A program made the translations under genes and the position numbers. Below the pieces are notes generated by a model. The model was not told the DNA's origin. It made no database searches and saw only the letters and a program-made list of their open reading frames with translations. From Gaiellaceae bacterium (GTDB lineage: Bacteria; Actinomycetota; Thermoleophilia; Gaiellales; Gaiellaceae), in assembly GCA_026002995.1 (NCBI GenBank), contig BPGK01000001.1, positions 2,419,988-2,483,987 of the forward strand: 64,000 nt of DNA. The letters run 5' to 3'. Below, one piece after another: positions 62,882 through 64,000 of this stretch. Each line of letters begins with the position of its first letter. The stretch's first letter is position 1.

Positions 62882-63972
62882 GCGCGCGACACCTCCGAGC
62901 GGCCGCGGTCGGTGAGGAGCCAGCGATCGTCGGGCGTGCGCTCGACGAGGCCGCGGCGCTCGAGCTCGACGAGCGCGGGGAGGACGTCCGCCTGCTCCAT
63001 CGCACCCACCGTGGCGGCGTGGTGGCCGCGCGCAGGCCCTTCGTGCACCTGCTCGAGCTGTGCGAGATCGGCGAGCACCTGAGCGAGACCGAGCCGCTCC
63101 CGCGCTCGACGGGAGCGGACGGCGCGGGCGACGAGCCCGCGCCGTGGCGCGGCGAGCAGGGAGACGGCGACGAGGGCGGTCGCGACAACCACGATCGTAG
63201 GCCCGGTCGGAAGCCGCGAGACCTCGGCCGACGCGACCGCGCCGAGAGCGCCGGCGAGCGCGCCGAAGGCGGCCGCGAGGACGGTCATCGCGCCGAGCCG
63301 GTCGGTCCACTGCCGAGCGGCGGCGGCAGGGGCGACGATCATCGACGCCATCAGCACCGCGCCGACGGTCTGGAGCCCGATCACGATCGCCACCACGAGT
63401 AGCCCGACGAGGACGACGTCCACGAGTCGCATCCGCAGCCCGAGCGTCGCGCCGAACTCGTGGTCGAACGCGAGCACCTTCAACTCCTTCCAGAGGGCGA
63501 GCAGGACGAGGAGGGCGAGCGCGCCGGCTGCGGCCATGGTCACGACGTCCTCGCGGAGCAGCGTCGCCGCCTGGCCGAACAGGAAGCGGTCGAGCCCGGC
63601 TTGCGACGCGTCCGGGCGCCGCTGGAGCCAGGTGAGCAGGACGAGCCCGACCCCGAAGAAGACCGAGAGCCAGATGCCGAGCGCCGCGTCCTGCTTCACG
63701 CGGGTGGTCCGGACGACGGCCGTCACGAGGAGTACGGCCGCGAACCCCGTTAGCGCGGCGCCGATCATGAGGAGGAGCGAGCTCTTGCTGCCGGTCAGGA
63801 GATAGGCGAGCGCGACGCCGGGCAGGGCCGCGTGCGAGATCGCATCGCCGACGAGAGCTTGCCGCCGGAGGACGGCGAACGTCCCGAGCGCTCCCGCGAC
63901 GACGCCGAGCGTCGCGGCCCCGAGGACGACGACTCGGAGCGTGTAGTCGTCGAGCGGAAGGAGCGCCGTCAC
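62878..63972 (-). CDS. Metal ABC transporter permease, paralogue with C-terminal winged-helix-like tail
   Basis: The 364-residue ABC-3 permease has GDAISHAALPGVALAYLL, LWKELKVLAFDHEFGATLGLR and GAVLMASMIVAPAAAA, all family hallmarks. The tail after residue 290 (LGLAQVLADLAQLEQVHEG, VLPALVELERRGLVERTPDD, WLLTDRGRSEV) again resembles a winged helix. With the downstream paralogue it probably forms a heterodimeric channel. GTG 63972 overlaps the stop of an upstream gene that continues beyond the window. Confidence 0.87.
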   Translation of the reverse strand: MTALLPLDDYTLRVVVLGAATLGVVAGALGTFAVLRRQALVGDAISHAALPGVALAYLLTGSKSSLLLMIGAALTGFAAVLLVTAVVRTTRVKQDAALGIWLSVFFGVGLVLLTWLQRRPDASQAGLDRFLFGQAATLLREDVVTMAAAGALALLVLLALWKELKVLAFDHEFGATLGLRMRLVDVVLVGLLVVAIVIGLQTVGAVLMASMIVAPAAAARQWTDRLGAMTVLAAAFGALAGALGAVASAEVSRLPTGPTIVVVATALVAVSLLAAPRRGLVARAVRSRRARERLGLAQVLADLAQLEQVHEGPARGHHAATVGAMEQADVLPALVELERRGLVERTPDDRWLLTDRGRSEVSRA

Positions 63973-64000
63973 GGGCCGTTCCGACGCCCGAACGCCGCTG
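63969..64000 (-). CDS. 3' end of an upstream gene, probably the transporter ATPase
   Basis: Only nine codons and TGA are in the window (residues AAFGRRNGP), overlapping the permease start as GTGA. In such operons the preceding gene encodes the ATP-binding subunit, but nothing in these codons proves it. Confidence 0.4.
   Translation of the reverse strand, partial: AAFGRRNGP

Noticed and set aside
61772-63310. A 512-residue permease with an N-terminal extension
   Set aside because: The first 143 residues are a shadow of the upstream permease; GTG 62881 with GTGA overlap gives the normal start.

Overview
The window is very GC-rich, compactly coded bacterial DNA. Start and stop codons frequently overlap (ATGA or GTGA), GTG starts are common, and several genes look leaderless. 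With the heme A synthase, the RsrA-like anti-sigma factor, the abundant PLP, CoA and molybdenum hydroxylase enzymes and a secreted protein built of Ig-like repeats, this fits a high-GC actinobacterium, possibly a Thermoleophilia relative (Solirubrobacterales/Gaiellales type). That placement is inference from style, not from a marker gene. Two long conserved genes are each broken by a single-base frameshift, so sequence or assembly errors of the kind seen in draft or metagenome assemblies are possible. No rRNA, tRNA, CRISPR array or insertion sequence was seen.

Layout. 1-8.4 kb: mostly minus-strand metabolic genes. These are a cut amidohydrolase, an ammonia-lyase-fold protein that lacks the MIO-forming Ser, a rhodanese, a PAC2 protein, heme A synthase, an SDR, a frameshifted two-domain sulfurtransferase, a thioredoxin-like lipoprotein, and an HTH-TPR regulator followed by a 33-residue hydrophobic peptide gene. 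8.4-8.75 kb: a regulatory region with repeated ACTTGACT boxes, a near-consensus promoter and a structured, terminated non-coding RNA candidate. 8.7-23 kb: a TetR/MFS efflux pair, an acyl-CoA synthetase with an SDR, a palindromic intergenic repeat cluster, NadE, Nudix and MUG glycosylase, OsmC with a cysteine-desulfurase-like enzyme, a SIS protein, an M16 peptidase, a hydrolase remnant and a group II decarboxylase.

23-42.5 kb is a defence island. It is a class 1 DISARM system on the minus strand (drmD, drmMI, then drmA, drmB, drmC) and continues into a CBS-like protein carrying a HEPN-type RNxxxH motif. Between drmMI and drmA lies a 4.2 kb plus-strand cassette: an unknown 104-residue protein, a HEPN-like protein, a 45-residue Lys-rich peptide, an XRE-ImmA metallopeptidase, a PIN-like protein, a 68-residue protein and a SDH_sah (ClpP/SppA-fold) protease. 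A Phd/VapC-type toxin-antitoxin pair closes the island. The DISARM helicases and methylase would restrict and mark DNA. The HEPN, PIN and protease genes are candidate add-on effectors or regulators (inference).

42.5-64 kb: acetyl-CoA synthetase, M24 and M32 peptidases, and a molybdenum hydroxylase operon (small, medium and frameshifted large subunits, an amidohydrolase, a cyclophilin lipoprotein and a MobA-like cytidylyl/guanylyltransferase). These are followed by an ECF sigma/anti-sigma pair, a metal-binding HMA protein, a patatin, an HtrA protease, and two PRC-like proteins divergent from a histidine kinase/response regulator. A secreted Ig-repeat protein follows, and it shares an 18-bp palindrome with the kinase promoter. 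The window ends with a metal ABC transporter whose two permeases each carry a C-terminal winged-helix-like tail.
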